Of a stretch of DNA of 6,779 nucleotides, positions 1 to 6,280 are shown piece by piece. Location: NCBI GenBank assembly GCA_023426125.1, contig JAFABI010000019.1, positions 1 to 6,779 of the forward strand, in the 5' to 3' direction. A program made the translations under genes and the position numbers. The first letter of the stretch is position 1, and every line of letters starts with the position of its first letter. Source of the DNA: Bacillota bacterium. Its GTDB lineage: Bacteria; Bacillota; Clostridia; Acetivibrionales; DTU013. The notes beneath the pieces are model-generated. The model worked only from the letters and a program-made list of their open reading frames with translations, was not told the origin of the DNA and ran no database searches.

Positions 1-20
1 TAGAGTAGGAACAAACCGAG
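1..20 (+). rRNA. rrf: 5S ribosomal RNA, 3' end only (partial)
   Basis: The first bases read AGAGTAGGAAC followed by AACCGAG. This fits the 3' part of bacterial 5S rRNA, where GAGAGTAGG precedes the 3' strand of the closing helix. The rest of the gene lies outside the window, so the 5' strand of that helix cannot be checked. The nearby tRNA-Ala and terminator fit the tail of an rRNA operon (5S-tRNA order). The exact 3' end is uncertain by a few bases: GGAAC (8-12) can also pair with GTTCC (20-24). The call rests on a short match and its context. Confidence 0.55.
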
Positions 21-34
21 TTCCAAAAAATACA

Positions 35-86
35 CTGGTTACTTTTGAAGGCCCATGGAAATGGACCTTTGAAAAGAAGATAACAG
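35..86 (+). other. Long stem-loop in the 5S-tRNA spacer
   Basis: Arms 35-56 and 61-86 pair through CCAT/ATGG, AAGG/CCTT and CTTTT/AAAAG, then TTA/TAA plus outer pairs after small bulges, closed by a GGAA (GNRA-type) tetraloop at 57-60. There is no U-run after it, so it is not a terminator. In an rRNA-tRNA transcript such a stem is most likely a processing or spacing structure (inference). Confidence 0.5.
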
Positions 87-172
87 AGAGCAGAACAATG
101 ATACTGATGGAATGTATCTCTAAAATGCAGAAAATGAGAGGCTGGTATCTGGTTTCTAGGATCTGAATTTAT

Positions 173-248
173 GGGGGTATAGCTCAGTTGGGAGAGCACC
201 TGCCTTGCAAGCAGGGGGTCAAGAGTTCGAATCTCTTTATCTCCACCA
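173..248 (+). tRNA. tRNA-Ala (anticodon UGC)
   Basis: A full 76-base cloverleaf is visible. The acceptor stem is 173-179 with 238-244 (two G-U pairs), and the D-arm stem is GCTC/GAGC. The anticodon stem is CCTGC (199-203) with GCAGG (211-215), around loop CTTGCAA at 204-210. The anticodon is TGC (206-208), which decodes GCA and related alanine codons. The T-arm AAGAG/CTCTT encloses TTCGAAT. A245 is the discriminator and CCA (246-248) is encoded in the DNA. No separate promoter is convincing just upstream, so it is probably co-transcribed with the rRNA operon ending at the left edge. Confidence 0.97.
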
Positions 249-260
249 GAAGAATCAAAC

Positions 261-297
261 GTTTCAAGGTCAGAAGGCCTTGGAACTTTTTATTTTT
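261..297 (+). terminator. Intrinsic terminator after tRNA-Ala
   Basis: An 11-bp stem pairs 261-271 with 276-286 (two G-U pairs) around an AGAA loop, followed at once by TTTTTATTTTT. It starts 12 bases after the tRNA CCA end, so it should end the rRNA-tRNA transcript. Confidence 0.9.
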
Positions 298-315
298 ACT
301 GCAATTTTACTGCAA
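294..315 (+). repeat. Two tandem copies of an 11-bp unit
   Basis: TTTTACTGCAA occurs twice without a gap (294-304 and 305-315), starting in the T-tract of the terminator. It may be slippage or a small duplication. The rest of the gap up to the regulator's stop codon (316-447) shows no gene and no convincing terminator for the minus-strand gene. Confidence 0.8.
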
Positions 316-447
316 CCCTTTTTTCTACGTCATTCGGACAGATCCTATATCCTCCAGCCGGATTCATAATAAAAGTGCCTGACACAGCATTTGAAGCATC
401 ATATCTATGGCTTTTCGGGCTGCATTATGACATTAGATTTGTACTCC

Positions 448-1506
448 TCATGAACGTACTGGACCTGTAGATTTTCGGACAATCAGCTTGGGCTGATATT
501 CCATTCTTGTGATCACCTCGGAAATAGTGCTGTTTTGAGCCATTTTTACATACAGCATTTCAAACACACTGCGGCCTTTGTCTGCGATGTGATGCTCTAC
601 GCTGGTAAGCGATACCGGACAAAGATGGGAAGTAAGCAGGTTGTCGAAACCGCATATGCTGTAGTCCTTCGGTATGTCAAAACCTGCCGACAATACGGCG
701 TCCGCCGCCCCATAGGCAACCATGTCGTTCACCGCCACAAATGCGGTAAGACGGGAATCCTTCAAACAATCCCGGGTTAATTCGTATCCGACGGTATGTT
801 CGACATGCAGATGATCAAGATCCGTCTGTGGCGCAATCTCCCGTTCTTTGACCAGTATTGTGCTTTCGGGGCACTCCTTTCGCAAAGTATCCTTAAGACC
901 GTCCAGCCGGCGTGTACGGGCGGTGTTGTATCTGTCCAGCGTTGTGGATATGAAAGCGATATGACGGTGACCCAGCTCCAGTATATGGTAAGCGATAAGG
1001 CAACCTGCCATATAGTTGTTCAGTTCAACGGTATCCAGGCTGATCTGTTCGGTATGATCACTGATAACCGCGGTAGGAATGGTTTTGCTGATTTCAATCG
1101 CCTTTACGGGATTTTGCGGCTGGTTTGTAAAAATAATCCCTGCGACATGAATGGCATGCAAGGTATTCAATATCTGAGATTCGCGCTGCAAATCACGATA
1201 TGTAACGTATATAATCTGCTGATAACCCTTGGCGTTTGCGGCTTGTTCGATTGATTGGATCATATCGGAATAATAAGGATTGGTAATGGTAGGACAAATA
1301 ACGGCAATTGTATTGAGAAGAATGTGTCGATGGGTTGGCCAGTTGCTTTTGGTATATCCCAACTGCTCGGCTGCCTTCATGACCTGTTCTACCGTTTGCC
1401 TGGAAAAGGAAACATCGGATCGTTGATTCAGGATCATCGACACGGTGGACTGGGAAACTTTTGCCAATTCCGCTATATTCCGTATTGTTGGTTTGGGTGC
1501 TTTCAT
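448..1506 (-). CDS. LacI/GalR-family transcriptional regulator
   Basis: This 352-residue protein has the length and order of a LacI-family repressor. An N-terminal helix-turn-helix spans about residues 7-27 (IAELAKVSQSTVSMILN). A linker follows, ending near LGY (49-51), and then a periplasmic-binding-protein-like effector domain from about 65 to 345. Family signatures there include NPYYSDMI (76-83), RTRRLDGL (197-204), AVNDMVAYGA (258-267) and DYSICGFDN (281-289). It probably binds DNA as a dimer and responds to a sugar-like ligand. The start is supported by AAGGAG (plus-strand 1513-1518) six bases upstream. It is divergent from the transporter operon and likely controls it (inference). The hinge is odd: the usual Pro-Asn-x-x-Ala-x-x-Leu after LGY is replaced by TKSNWPTHR, with Pro and Arg at the Ala and Leu positions. 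Confidence 0.95.
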   Translation of the reverse strand: MKAPKPTIRNIAELAKVSQSTVSMILNQRSDVSFSRQTVEQVMKAAEQLGYTKSNWPTHRHILLNTIAVICPTITNPYYSDMIQSIEQAANAKGYQQIIYVTYRDLQRESQILNTLHAIHVAGIIFTNQPQNPVKAIEISKTIPTAVISDHTEQISLDTVELNNYMAGCLIAYHILELGHRHIAFISTTLDRYNTARTRRLDGLKDTLRKECPESTILVKEREIAPQTDLDHLHVEHTVGYELTRDCLKDSRLTAFVAVNDMVAYGAADAVLSAGFDIPKDYSICGFDNLLTSHLCPVSLTSVEHHIADKGRSVFEMLYVKMAQNSTISEVITRMEYQPKLIVRKSTGPVRS

Positions 1507-1534
1507 AAAGATCTCCTTAATTTACTTACTAATT

Positions 1535-1563
1535 AATATAAACGAAATGAAACAAAAAGTAAA
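1535..1563 (-). promoter_or_regulatory. Promoter of the LacI-type regulator gene
   Basis: On the minus strand TTTACT (1563-1558) and TATATT (1540-1535) are separated by 17 bases, with matches of 4/6 and 5/6 to sigma-A consensus. The -10 box lies about 29 bases before the start codon, a normal leader length. Confidence 0.6.
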
Positions 1564-1571
1564 CTGATAAT

Positions 1572-1582
1572 TTGATCATCAA
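1572..1582. promoter_or_regulatory. Candidate operator palindrome 1
   Basis: TTGAT-C-ATCAA is an 11-bp palindrome with an unpaired centre, lying just upstream of the regulator promoter's -35 box. It shares the TTGAT/ATCA half-site with the palindrome at 1657-1667, about 85 bp away. Two similar sites in a divergent control region fit a LacI-type repressor, though the site is short and in AT-rich DNA. It lacks the central CG typical of LacI-family operators. Confidence 0.35.
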
Positions 1583-1641
1583 TTAAAATATTTAATGAAA
1601 TATCAGCGAAAAGACAAATTTTACATAATTACAACAAAACC

Positions 1642-1675
1642 TTTACAAACAGGTGATTGATGCATCATATATAAT
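1642..1675 (+). promoter_or_regulatory. Probable promoter region of the transporter operon
   Basis: A perfect TATAAT is at 1670-1675 and TTTACA is at 1642-1647, but the 22-base gap is too long for a standard pair. The alternatives are weak: TCATAT at 1665-1670 gives a 17-base spacing to TTTACA but matches only 3/6, and no good -35 lies 16-18 bases before TATAAT. A poor -35 would fit a regulated promoter. The region is the best candidate in the gap, but exact boxes are uncertain. Confidence 0.4.
1657..1667. promoter_or_regulatory. Candidate operator palindrome 2
   Basis: TGATGCATCA (1658-1667) is a perfect 10-bp palindrome. With the preceding T it reads TTGAT-GC-ATCA, like the site at 1572-1582. 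It sits immediately upstream of the TATAAT at 1670-1675, where a bound repressor would block RNA polymerase. Assignment to the divergent LacI-type protein is inference. Confidence 0.4.
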
Positions 1676-1715
1676 GTGTTACCCTATTGGCGGAAGGTGT
1701 TTAAAAGCAAAGAAG

Positions 1716-1758
1716 GAATTGAAATATTTAATATTATAATAATTAAAAATTTCAATTC
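1716..1758. repeat. Inverted repeat with 17-base arms in the operon leader
   Basis: The arm 1716-1732 (GAATTGAAATATTTAAT) and the arm 1742-1758 are reverse complements apart from one mismatch, around a 9-base AT loop. In RNA this would be a long AU-rich hairpin ending six bases before the AGAGGAG at 1766-1772. It has no U-run, so it is not a terminator. It could shape leader stability or translation, or be a DNA-binding site. Confidence 0.75.
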
Positions 1759-1763
1759 TATGC

Positions 1764-1824
1764 AAAGAGGAGTGTTCGTATGATTGTTGATTACCAGAAA
1801 AAAAACAAAGGAGAGAGCAATATG
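1764..1824 (+). promoter_or_regulatory. Two in-frame ribosome binding site/start pairs
   Basis: AAAGAGGAG (1764-1772) stands seven bases before ATG at 1780, and AAAGGAGAG (1807-1815) stands before ATG at 1822 in the same frame with no stop between. Starting at 1780 would add 14 polar residues (MIVDYQKKNKGESN) ahead of a complete lipoprotein signal peptide. The second start is preferred because it gives a compact signal peptide with its cysteine at residue 21. An A8 tract lies between the two starts (1798-1805). Confidence 0.65.
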
Positions 1825-3207
1825 AAAAAAATGTTCGGCATTGTCATCGCAACAGCGATGTGCATAACGATGCTCACGGCTTGCTCGGGCAGTATGCAGC
1901 AGCAGACCTCAGTCTTGTCCGACACTTCGTTGGACACGCCGGCAGACGAAACGTCTGCTGTGTCATCCGGTGAAAACGCAACCGGAAAAGTAATAGAAAT
2001 GGATATGTATTTTCCTGTCTCCGTCGGAGGCGGACCTGATGTGCTTATCAGCAAGCTTTGCGATGAGTTCCATAATGAGAACCCGGCTATCAAGGTAAAT
2101 CCGGTATATGCAGGGACATACGCGGAAACCCGCACAAAGGTTCAGGCCGCAATTAAGAGCGGCAACACGCCGGCCATTGCCCTGATGTTCTCAATTGATT
2201 TGCATTCCCTGCGATCAATGGACATTCTCTATGATTACGATCGTTTCTGTGCGACGGATGAGGAGAAAAAATGGTTGAGCGGTTTCTACGACGGTTTTAT
2301 GCAAAACAGCCGTTCCGGCGGAAAAACCTATGGCATACCATGGCAGCGCAGTACGATCATCCTTTATTACAACAAGGATGCCTATAAGGAAGCGAGCCTC
2401 GATCCGGAGGCGCCGCCGGCTACATGGACAGATCTTAAAGCCTATGCTAAAAAACTGACCAAGGTCGAAAATGGCACAACTACCCGCTACGGCATTCAGA
2501 TTCCTTCAGATAAAGCCGGATATGCCTATTGGATGCTGCAAACCTTCTGCAACCAGCAAAACGGGTTCAACCTGATGAATGAAGCCGGGAATGGGGTCTT
2601 TTTCGACGATCCCAGAACAATAAAGGGCCTGAATTTCTGGAAGAGCCTCTCGGACGACGGCAGCCAGCCTGCCGGCACTTCCGCATGGAAAACCACGCCT
2701 ACCGATTTTATTGAACAAAAAGCGGCTATGATTTATCATACGACCGGAAATCTGACCAATATCAGAAAAAACGCCAAATTTGATTTCGGAACGGCCATGC
2801 TTCCCGCCGACGAATCCAGAGGATCACCTACCGGGGGCGGCAACTTCTACCTGTTTAAGGGCGTTCCGGAGGAGGAGACTCAGGTTGCATTCAAGTTTAT
2901 CAAGTGGATGACGGATGACCCAAATCGCGTGGCCCAGTGGTCCATCGACACGGGGTATGTAGCCACCCGTCCCGAGGCTTATGATACCGAGTTGCTCAAA
3001 AACTACACCAGGGATTTCCCACAGGCACTAACCGCAAGAGATCAGCTTGAATATGGCCATGCCGAATTTTCCGTTTTTGATCAGGGCAATGTGCAAGATG
3101 CTCTTGACACTGCAATTGAGGCTGTAATGACCGGCCAGATGAGCGCGGCTGATGCCATGAAGCAGGCTCAGGCCAAGGCAAATGAAATTCTGTCCCAGTA
3201 CAGGTAA
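1822..3207 (+). CDS. ABC transporter sugar-type substrate-binding lipoprotein (family 1, UgpB-like)
   Basis: From the 1822 start the protein has 461 residues. A lysine-led signal peptide ends in the lipobox LTAC, with the lipidated Cys at residue 21, so the mature protein should be anchored outside the membrane. A polar Ser/Thr-rich linker (about 22-56) precedes a family 1 solute-binding domain. Stretches resemble the glycerol-3-phosphate/glycerophosphodiester binder UgpB: NPVYAGTYAE (93-102), SGNTPAIALM (113-122), LYYNKDAYKEASLDPEAPP (181-199) and TTGNLTNIRKNAKFDFGTAMLP (307-328). UgpB-like family membership is clear, but the same fold binds many oligosaccharides, so the substrate is open. 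It is the first gene of the transporter operon. A GC-rich hairpin follows its stop, which may let it be made in excess over the permeases. An upstream in-frame ATG at 1780 is a less likely start. Confidence 0.93.
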   Translation: MKKMFGIVIATAMCITMLTACSGSMQQQTSVLSDTSLDTPADETSAVSSGENATGKVIEMDMYFPVSVGGGPDVLISKLCDEFHNENPAIKVNPVYAGTYAETRTKVQAAIKSGNTPAIALMFSIDLHSLRSMDILYDYDRFCATDEEKKWLSGFYDGFMQNSRSGGKTYGIPWQRSTIILYYNKDAYKEASLDPEAPPATWTDLKAYAKKLTKVENGTTTRYGIQIPSDKAGYAYWMLQTFCNQQNGFNLMNEAGNGVFFDDPRTIKGLNFWKSLSDDGSQPAGTSAWKTTPTDFIEQKAAMIYHTTGNLTNIRKNAKFDFGTAMLPADESRGSPTGGGNFYLFKGVPEEETQVAFKFIKWMTDDPNRVAQWSIDTGYVATRPEAYDTELLKNYTRDFPQALTARDQLEYGHAEFSVFDQGNVQDALDTAIEAVMTGQMSAADAMKQAQAKANEILSQYR

Positions 3208-3246
3208 CCGAATGATGAGGGTTTAAGCCTGAAACCTGCTCTGTTT

Positions 3247-3279
3247 CCCCCGGCGGTCAGGAATCCCGCCGGGGGCTTT
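3247..3279 (+). terminator. GC-rich hairpin between binding-protein and permease genes (partial terminator or mRNA stabiliser)
   Basis: A perfect 10-bp stem, CCCCCGGCGG (3247-3256) with CCGCCGGGGG (3266-3275), encloses a 9-base loop and is followed only by CTTTAG. The short U-run suggests incomplete termination or protection of the upstream mRNA 3' end. A smaller hairpin (GGTTT 3220-3224 with AAACC 3232-3236) lies just before it. No new promoter is evident before the next gene, so some read-through is expected. Confidence 0.7.
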
Positions 3280-3335
3280 AGTGAAAAATGTACACGGGAA
3301 CCGTTTCAGCGACTTTCAAATAGGAGATCTACATT

Positions 3336-4277
3336 ATGAAAGCGTTCATAACTGCGGAAGAAAAGATGGATGGCCTCCAAAGCCGGAAAGAACGGACACG
3401 GAAGAATTCCGATTTGCAAAAGAAATGGAGAACCACTTTTTTGGCCTGGGGCTTGCTGCTGCCGTCCATGTTTTTCCTTGGGCTTTTTACAATTTATCCG
3501 ATGCTCGGCAGCTTATATAACAGCCTGTTTAAAGATGATCTGGCAACCATGGTTCCACGGTTTGTCGGACTGAAAAACTATACGGGTCTGTTTGGCGATA
3601 CGATTTTTTTAAAAGCGTTTTTCAACAATCTTCTTGTTGCGGCCTGCACCATTTTTGCCAGTATTGCGCTGGCTGTCGGGATGGCCATTTTTGCAGACAA
3701 GGCTGCCGCCGGAAAAGGATTTGTACGCGTGGCTTTTTTTTATCCCACCATTCTTCCCATGGTGGCTGTCGCCAACATCTGGGTTTATATTTATACGCCC
3801 ATTTACGGACTGCTGGGATATATAAATCCTTCCTGGCGTATCCTCAGTAATCCGGATACTGCGATTTGGGGTCTGATCGTGATGCTTGTCTGGAAGCAGG
3901 CAGGTTATCTGATGATTTTTTACATCTCAGGACTGCAGGGGATTTCGGAGGAATTATATGAAGCTGCAAAAATGGATGGCTCCAGACCGGTACATACTTT
4001 CTGGTACGTTACCTGGCCGATGCTCAGACCCACAACCCTGTATGTGTCAATTATTGCCCTTACGGATGCTTACAAAATGGTCGATCATCTGTACATCATG
4101 ACGAAAGGAGGCCCGAATAATTCCACGAACATGCTTCTGTACTATATTTATCAGGTCGGCTTCGACTTTTGGGACATGGGAAAGGCTTCCGCCATGACGA
4201 TGGTATTGATCATGCTCCTCCTTATCGCCACATGCATTCATTTTTTTGTACAGGATAAAAAAACGTTTTACAGCTGA
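3336..4277 (+). CDS. CUT1-type ABC sugar permease (MalF/UgpA-like)
   Basis: This 313-residue integral membrane protein has a basic, polar N-terminus (about 1-33) and then about six hydrophobic segments, roughly 34-58, 96-120, 129-155, 177-200, 232-252 and 284-305. The EAA loop that docks the ATPase is clear at about 206-230: EELYEAAKMDG with the downstream WPML. The FVGLKNY segment (76-82) after the first helix is typical of MalF/UgpA-like CUT1 permeases. AGGAG (3322-3326) lies nine bases before the ATG. It should pair with the permease at 4362-5204 to form the channel for the solute delivered by the lipoprotein at 1822-3207. Family assignment is secure; the substrate is not. Confidence 0.94.
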   Translation: MKAFITAEEKMDGLQSRKERTRKNSDLQKKWRTTFLAWGLLLPSMFFLGLFTIYPMLGSLYNSLFKDDLATMVPRFVGLKNYTGLFGDTIFLKAFFNNLLVAACTIFASIALAVGMAIFADKAAAGKGFVRVAFFYPTILPMVAVANIWVYIYTPIYGLLGYINPSWRILSNPDTAIWGLIVMLVWKQAGYLMIFYISGLQGISEELYEAAKMDGSRPVHTFWYVTWPMLRPTTLYVSIIALTDAYKMVDHLYIMTKGGPNNSTNMLLYYIYQVGFDFWDMGKASAMTMVLIMLLLIATCIHFFVQDKKTFYS

Positions 4278-4295
4278 CTTCATACCTTGTATAAA

Positions 4296-4322
4296 ACCGG
4301 TAATGATCAGAAAAATGCCGGT
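4296..4322 (+). other. Weak hairpin between the two permease genes
   Basis: ACCGGTA (4296-4302) can pair with TGCCGGT (4316-4322), with one G-U pair and a 13-base loop, in the 84-base gap between permease genes. There is no U-run directly after it. It may be a minor processing or stabilising element, or chance. Confidence 0.35.
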
Positions 4323-4361
4323 CTGTTATAAAAAATCAGTTACTGTTTACGGGAGATATCG

Positions 4362-5204
4362 ATGAAACAAAATACAGGCGTTGTCCGGCCGAAAATGGCA
4401 ACCGGCAGGCTAATCACTTTTGGTGTTATGTATCTTTTTGCCCTGGTCTATATGATACCGCTTTTATGGATGCTGCGAACCGCATTCATTCCTTCCGGTT
4501 TTTCGATGAAGCTTTTTTCCTTGTCATGGCCGACAATGGATAATCTGAAACGGATTCTGGAAGCGGCTCCTTTTTATAAGTATTATGGCAATACGTTTAT
4601 TATTGTGTTTGGTACGCTTGCCGTCCAGTTCGTATTGGTTACTCTGGCCGGATATGCTTTTGCCCGTTTGGACTTTTTCGGCAGCAAGATACTGTTTATC
4701 CTGTTCATCACCCAGCTTATGATTTCTCCGGATGTTCTTATTATTCCCAACTACCGGCTAATGGGACAGCTGGATCTGATTAACACGCGGGCGGGGGTTA
4801 TGATACCTTTTTTTGCTTCAGCCATGGGCACGTTTTTTATGCGGCAGACCATAAAAACCATACCGTATGAGCTGGAAGAGGCGGCGAAAATGGATGGGTT
4901 CGGCCTGTTCAGGATGCTGTTCCGGATTTACGTTCCCTTGCTAAAGCCTGCCTATATCGCCTTTGGTTTGATTTCCGTATCCTATCACTGGAATGATTTC
5001 CTCTGGCCGCTCGTTATGATAAATTCGGTAGAAAAAAGGCCCTTGACGCTGGGCCTCGCTGTTTTTGCCATGTCCAACGAAACCGGTGCACAGTGGAGCG
5101 ATATTTGTGCCGCAACCTTTCTTGTGGTGTGCCCCCTGTTGATATTATTTTTTATTTTTCAGGAACAGTTTACCGAAAGCTTTGCCCATTCAGGCATTAA
5201 ATGA
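4362..5204 (+). CDS. CUT1-type ABC sugar permease (MalG/UgpE-like)
   Basis: This 280-residue membrane protein is typical in length for the MalG/UgpE half of a CUT1 importer. Hydrophobic segments lie near 16-38, 78-101, 108-130, 144-162, 197-218 and 248-268. The EAA loop is LEEAAKMDG (171-179), followed by YVPLLKP (190-196). Other family-like stretches are PNYRLMGQLDLINT (129-142) and SYHWNDFLWPL (207-217). GGGAG (4351-4355) stands six bases before the ATG. It should form the transmembrane heterodimer with the product of 3336-4277. No nucleotide-binding subunit is encoded nearby, so an ATPase from elsewhere is needed. The next gene starts 15 bases after its stop, indicating translational and transcriptional linkage. 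Confidence 0.94.
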   Translation: MKQNTGVVRPKMATGRLITFGVMYLFALVYMIPLLWMLRTAFIPSGFSMKLFSLSWPTMDNLKRILEAAPFYKYYGNTFIIVFGTLAVQFVLVTLAGYAFARLDFFGSKILFILFITQLMISPDVLIIPNYRLMGQLDLINTRAGVMIPFFASAMGTFFMRQTIKTIPYELEEAAKMDGFGLFRMLFRIYVPLLKPAYIAFGLISVSYHWNDFLWPLVMINSVEKRPLTLGLAVFAMSNETGAQWSDICAATFLVVCPLLILFFIFQEQFTESFAHSGIK

Positions 5205-5219
5205 TAAAGGAGATTACAC

Positions 5220-6014
5220 ATGGTCAGTGTTAGTACGCTTGCATTCAGCGGACAGGGTGTTCTTGAATTTGCCGGGGCGCTCCGCCGGCAAAACAACACC
5301 GATACAGGGCTGGAATTATTTTTTGATACACAGCCTTTTTCAAACCCTGTCTTTTACCATAAATACCTGGAGGATTTTATCAGTAGCGGTCGGATCGGTG
5401 TTCATTGCCCTATAGAAGGCTGCGATATTCTGGCCGAAAAAGGAACGCTTCTGCTCGGATACAGCCTGGATCGCCATGAGGAGTGCATGGAATTGGCCGC
5501 TCGGGTAAATTCTCATTATGTGGTGCTTCATACAAACGGACCCGAATACACAGATCCGATGGCTGTGCAAAGGAAGAAGGCTTTGTTTTCCGAAAGATCC
5601 CTGCTTCTGAGTGAAATGTCACAGAAGTATGGCTGTGAGCTGTGGGTGGAAAATGTAGGCTTTTACAGCTGCCGCAGTATTGTATATGATTTTGAGTCCT
5701 ATATAAATCTTTTTTCTTCCGATTGCAGTTTTTATTCTCTCGTTGACCTTGGACACGCCCACATAAACGGCTGGGATATTCCGTTACTGCTCAAACGGTT
5801 GGGAAATCGAGTTAGGGGCCTGCATATGCATGATAACGACGGAGTATCCGATCTGCATTACCCTATTTATAAAGGAAACATACAATGGGAACCGGTTTTT
5901 GACGCTATAAAAAATCTGCCCCGCGATTGTTTGGCAATTTTGGAATATCAGACACATACGCCGTGCGAGGATATATTCCTTGGTATTAAAACTCTCCGGG
6001 AAAATCCAATGTGA
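5220..6014 (+). CDS. Sugar phosphate isomerase/epimerase-like TIM-barrel protein (AP endonuclease family 2 / xylose isomerase-like)
   Basis: This 264-residue protein is the usual size for a single-domain xylose-isomerase-like TIM barrel. Likely metal and active-site positions fall at barrel strand ends in the expected order: E32 (LELFFD), H62 (VHCP), H104 (VVLHTNG), E144 (LWVENVG), D176/H179 (LVDLGHAHI), H202/H204/D205 (LHMHDNDG) and E242 (ILEYQ). Members isomerise or epimerise sugars, inositols or related ketoses using a divalent metal, and some cleave DNA at abasic sites. The transporter context favours a sugar or polyol substrate (inference). It has no signal peptide and should be cytosolic. 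AAAGGAG (5206-5212) lies seven bases before the ATG. It is the last operon gene. Other hydrolase or lyase roles in this superfamily cannot be excluded. Confidence 0.87.
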   Translation: MVSVSTLAFSGQGVLEFAGALRRQNNTDTGLELFFDTQPFSNPVFYHKYLEDFISSGRIGVHCPIEGCDILAEKGTLLLGYSLDRHEECMELAARVNSHYVVLHTNGPEYTDPMAVQRKKALFSERSLLLSEMSQKYGCELWVENVGFYSCRSIVYDFESYINLFSSDCSFYSLVDLGHAHINGWDIPLLLKRLGNRVRGLHMHDNDGVSDLHYPIYKGNIQWEPVFDAIKNLPRDCLAILEYQTHTPCEDIFLGIKTLRENPM

Positions 6015-6033
6015 CCGGCAGTAGTATGCCGGT
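6014..6033 (+). other. Hairpin overlapping the operon's last stop codon
   Basis: ACCGGCA (6014-6020) pairs perfectly with TGCCGGT (6027-6033) around a 6-base loop. It begins on the last base of the TGA stop. The following bases are only moderately T-rich, so it may support the terminator at 6050-6075 or protect the mRNA end. Confidence 0.5.
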
Positions 6034-6049
6034 TGATTGCTTCGTTTTG

Positions 6050-6075
6050 AAGATGCTGAAGAAGCATTCTTTTTT
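6050..6075 (+). terminator. Intrinsic terminator of the transporter operon
   Basis: AAG-ATGCT (6050-6057) pairs with AGCAT-(T)-CTT (6063-6071) with one bulged base and a GAAGA loop. The stem runs into a T-run that ends at 6075. It lies 36 bases after the last stop codon of the operon. Confidence 0.65.
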
Positions 6076-6244
6076 GAATCATACCGTGAAGGCCTGACAA
6101 AGAACTATTCCTGAAGTACCCACTTGTGAAAAGGTAAAAACGCATTTCCTTATTATTTATATAGAAAGCAGCTGATTCCCTATAACCGTGAGCGTTCTGG
6201 AATAAAAAGGATGACCGGTTTTTAAAAAAATCTTCACATTCTTC
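6076..6244. other. Intergenic stretch without recognisable gene
   Basis: I see no credible coding sequence, tRNA or repeat here. A minus-strand reading frame crosses it (6382-5948) but runs over the operon terminator and the structured RNA candidate. It has no clear ribosome binding site or recognisable domain, so it is not called. Confidence 0.6.
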
Positions 6245-6274
6245 TTGACAATGAGGTATACTATGTTGTAATAT
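6245..6274 (+). promoter_or_regulatory. Candidate sigma-A promoter before the structured RNA region
   Basis: A consensus TTGACA is at 6245-6250 and TAATAT (4/6 match) is at 6269-6274, with an 18-base spacing. A perfect TATAAT at 6272-6277 overlaps but is 21 bases away. Transcription would start near 6281. It could serve a small RNA or be a far-upstream promoter of the rRNA operon. Confidence 0.5.
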
Positions 6275-6280
6275 AATATT

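Noticed and set aside
2..166. A reading frame open from the left edge, 54 codons, ending in TGA at 164-166
   Set aside because: It overlaps the apparent 5S end and a strong RNA stem-loop, and its product has no recognisable domain. A spacer between 5S and tRNA explains the region better.
188..382. A 64-codon plus-strand frame
   Set aside because: It begins inside tRNA-Ala and runs through the terminator. There is no ribosome binding site.
535..1536. Three plus-strand frames opposite the regulator gene
   Set aside because: They are shadows of the LacI-family gene, whose domain structure is clear on the minus strand.
1541..1640. A catabolite-repression (cre) site in the divergent control region
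   Set aside because: No stretch matches the TGNAANCGNNNNCA pattern well enough on either strand.
1642..1675. TTTACA and TATAAT read as a single standard promoter
   Set aside because: The gap of 22 bases is too long, so only a probable promoter region is reported.
6037..6114. A short plus-strand frame whose acidic translation (FEDAEEAFFFESYREGL) looks protein-like, possibly the tail of a broken gene
   Set aside because: It is only 25 codons, has no start, is preceded by an in-frame stop, and overlaps the terminator hairpin. Nothing upstream supports a disrupted gene.
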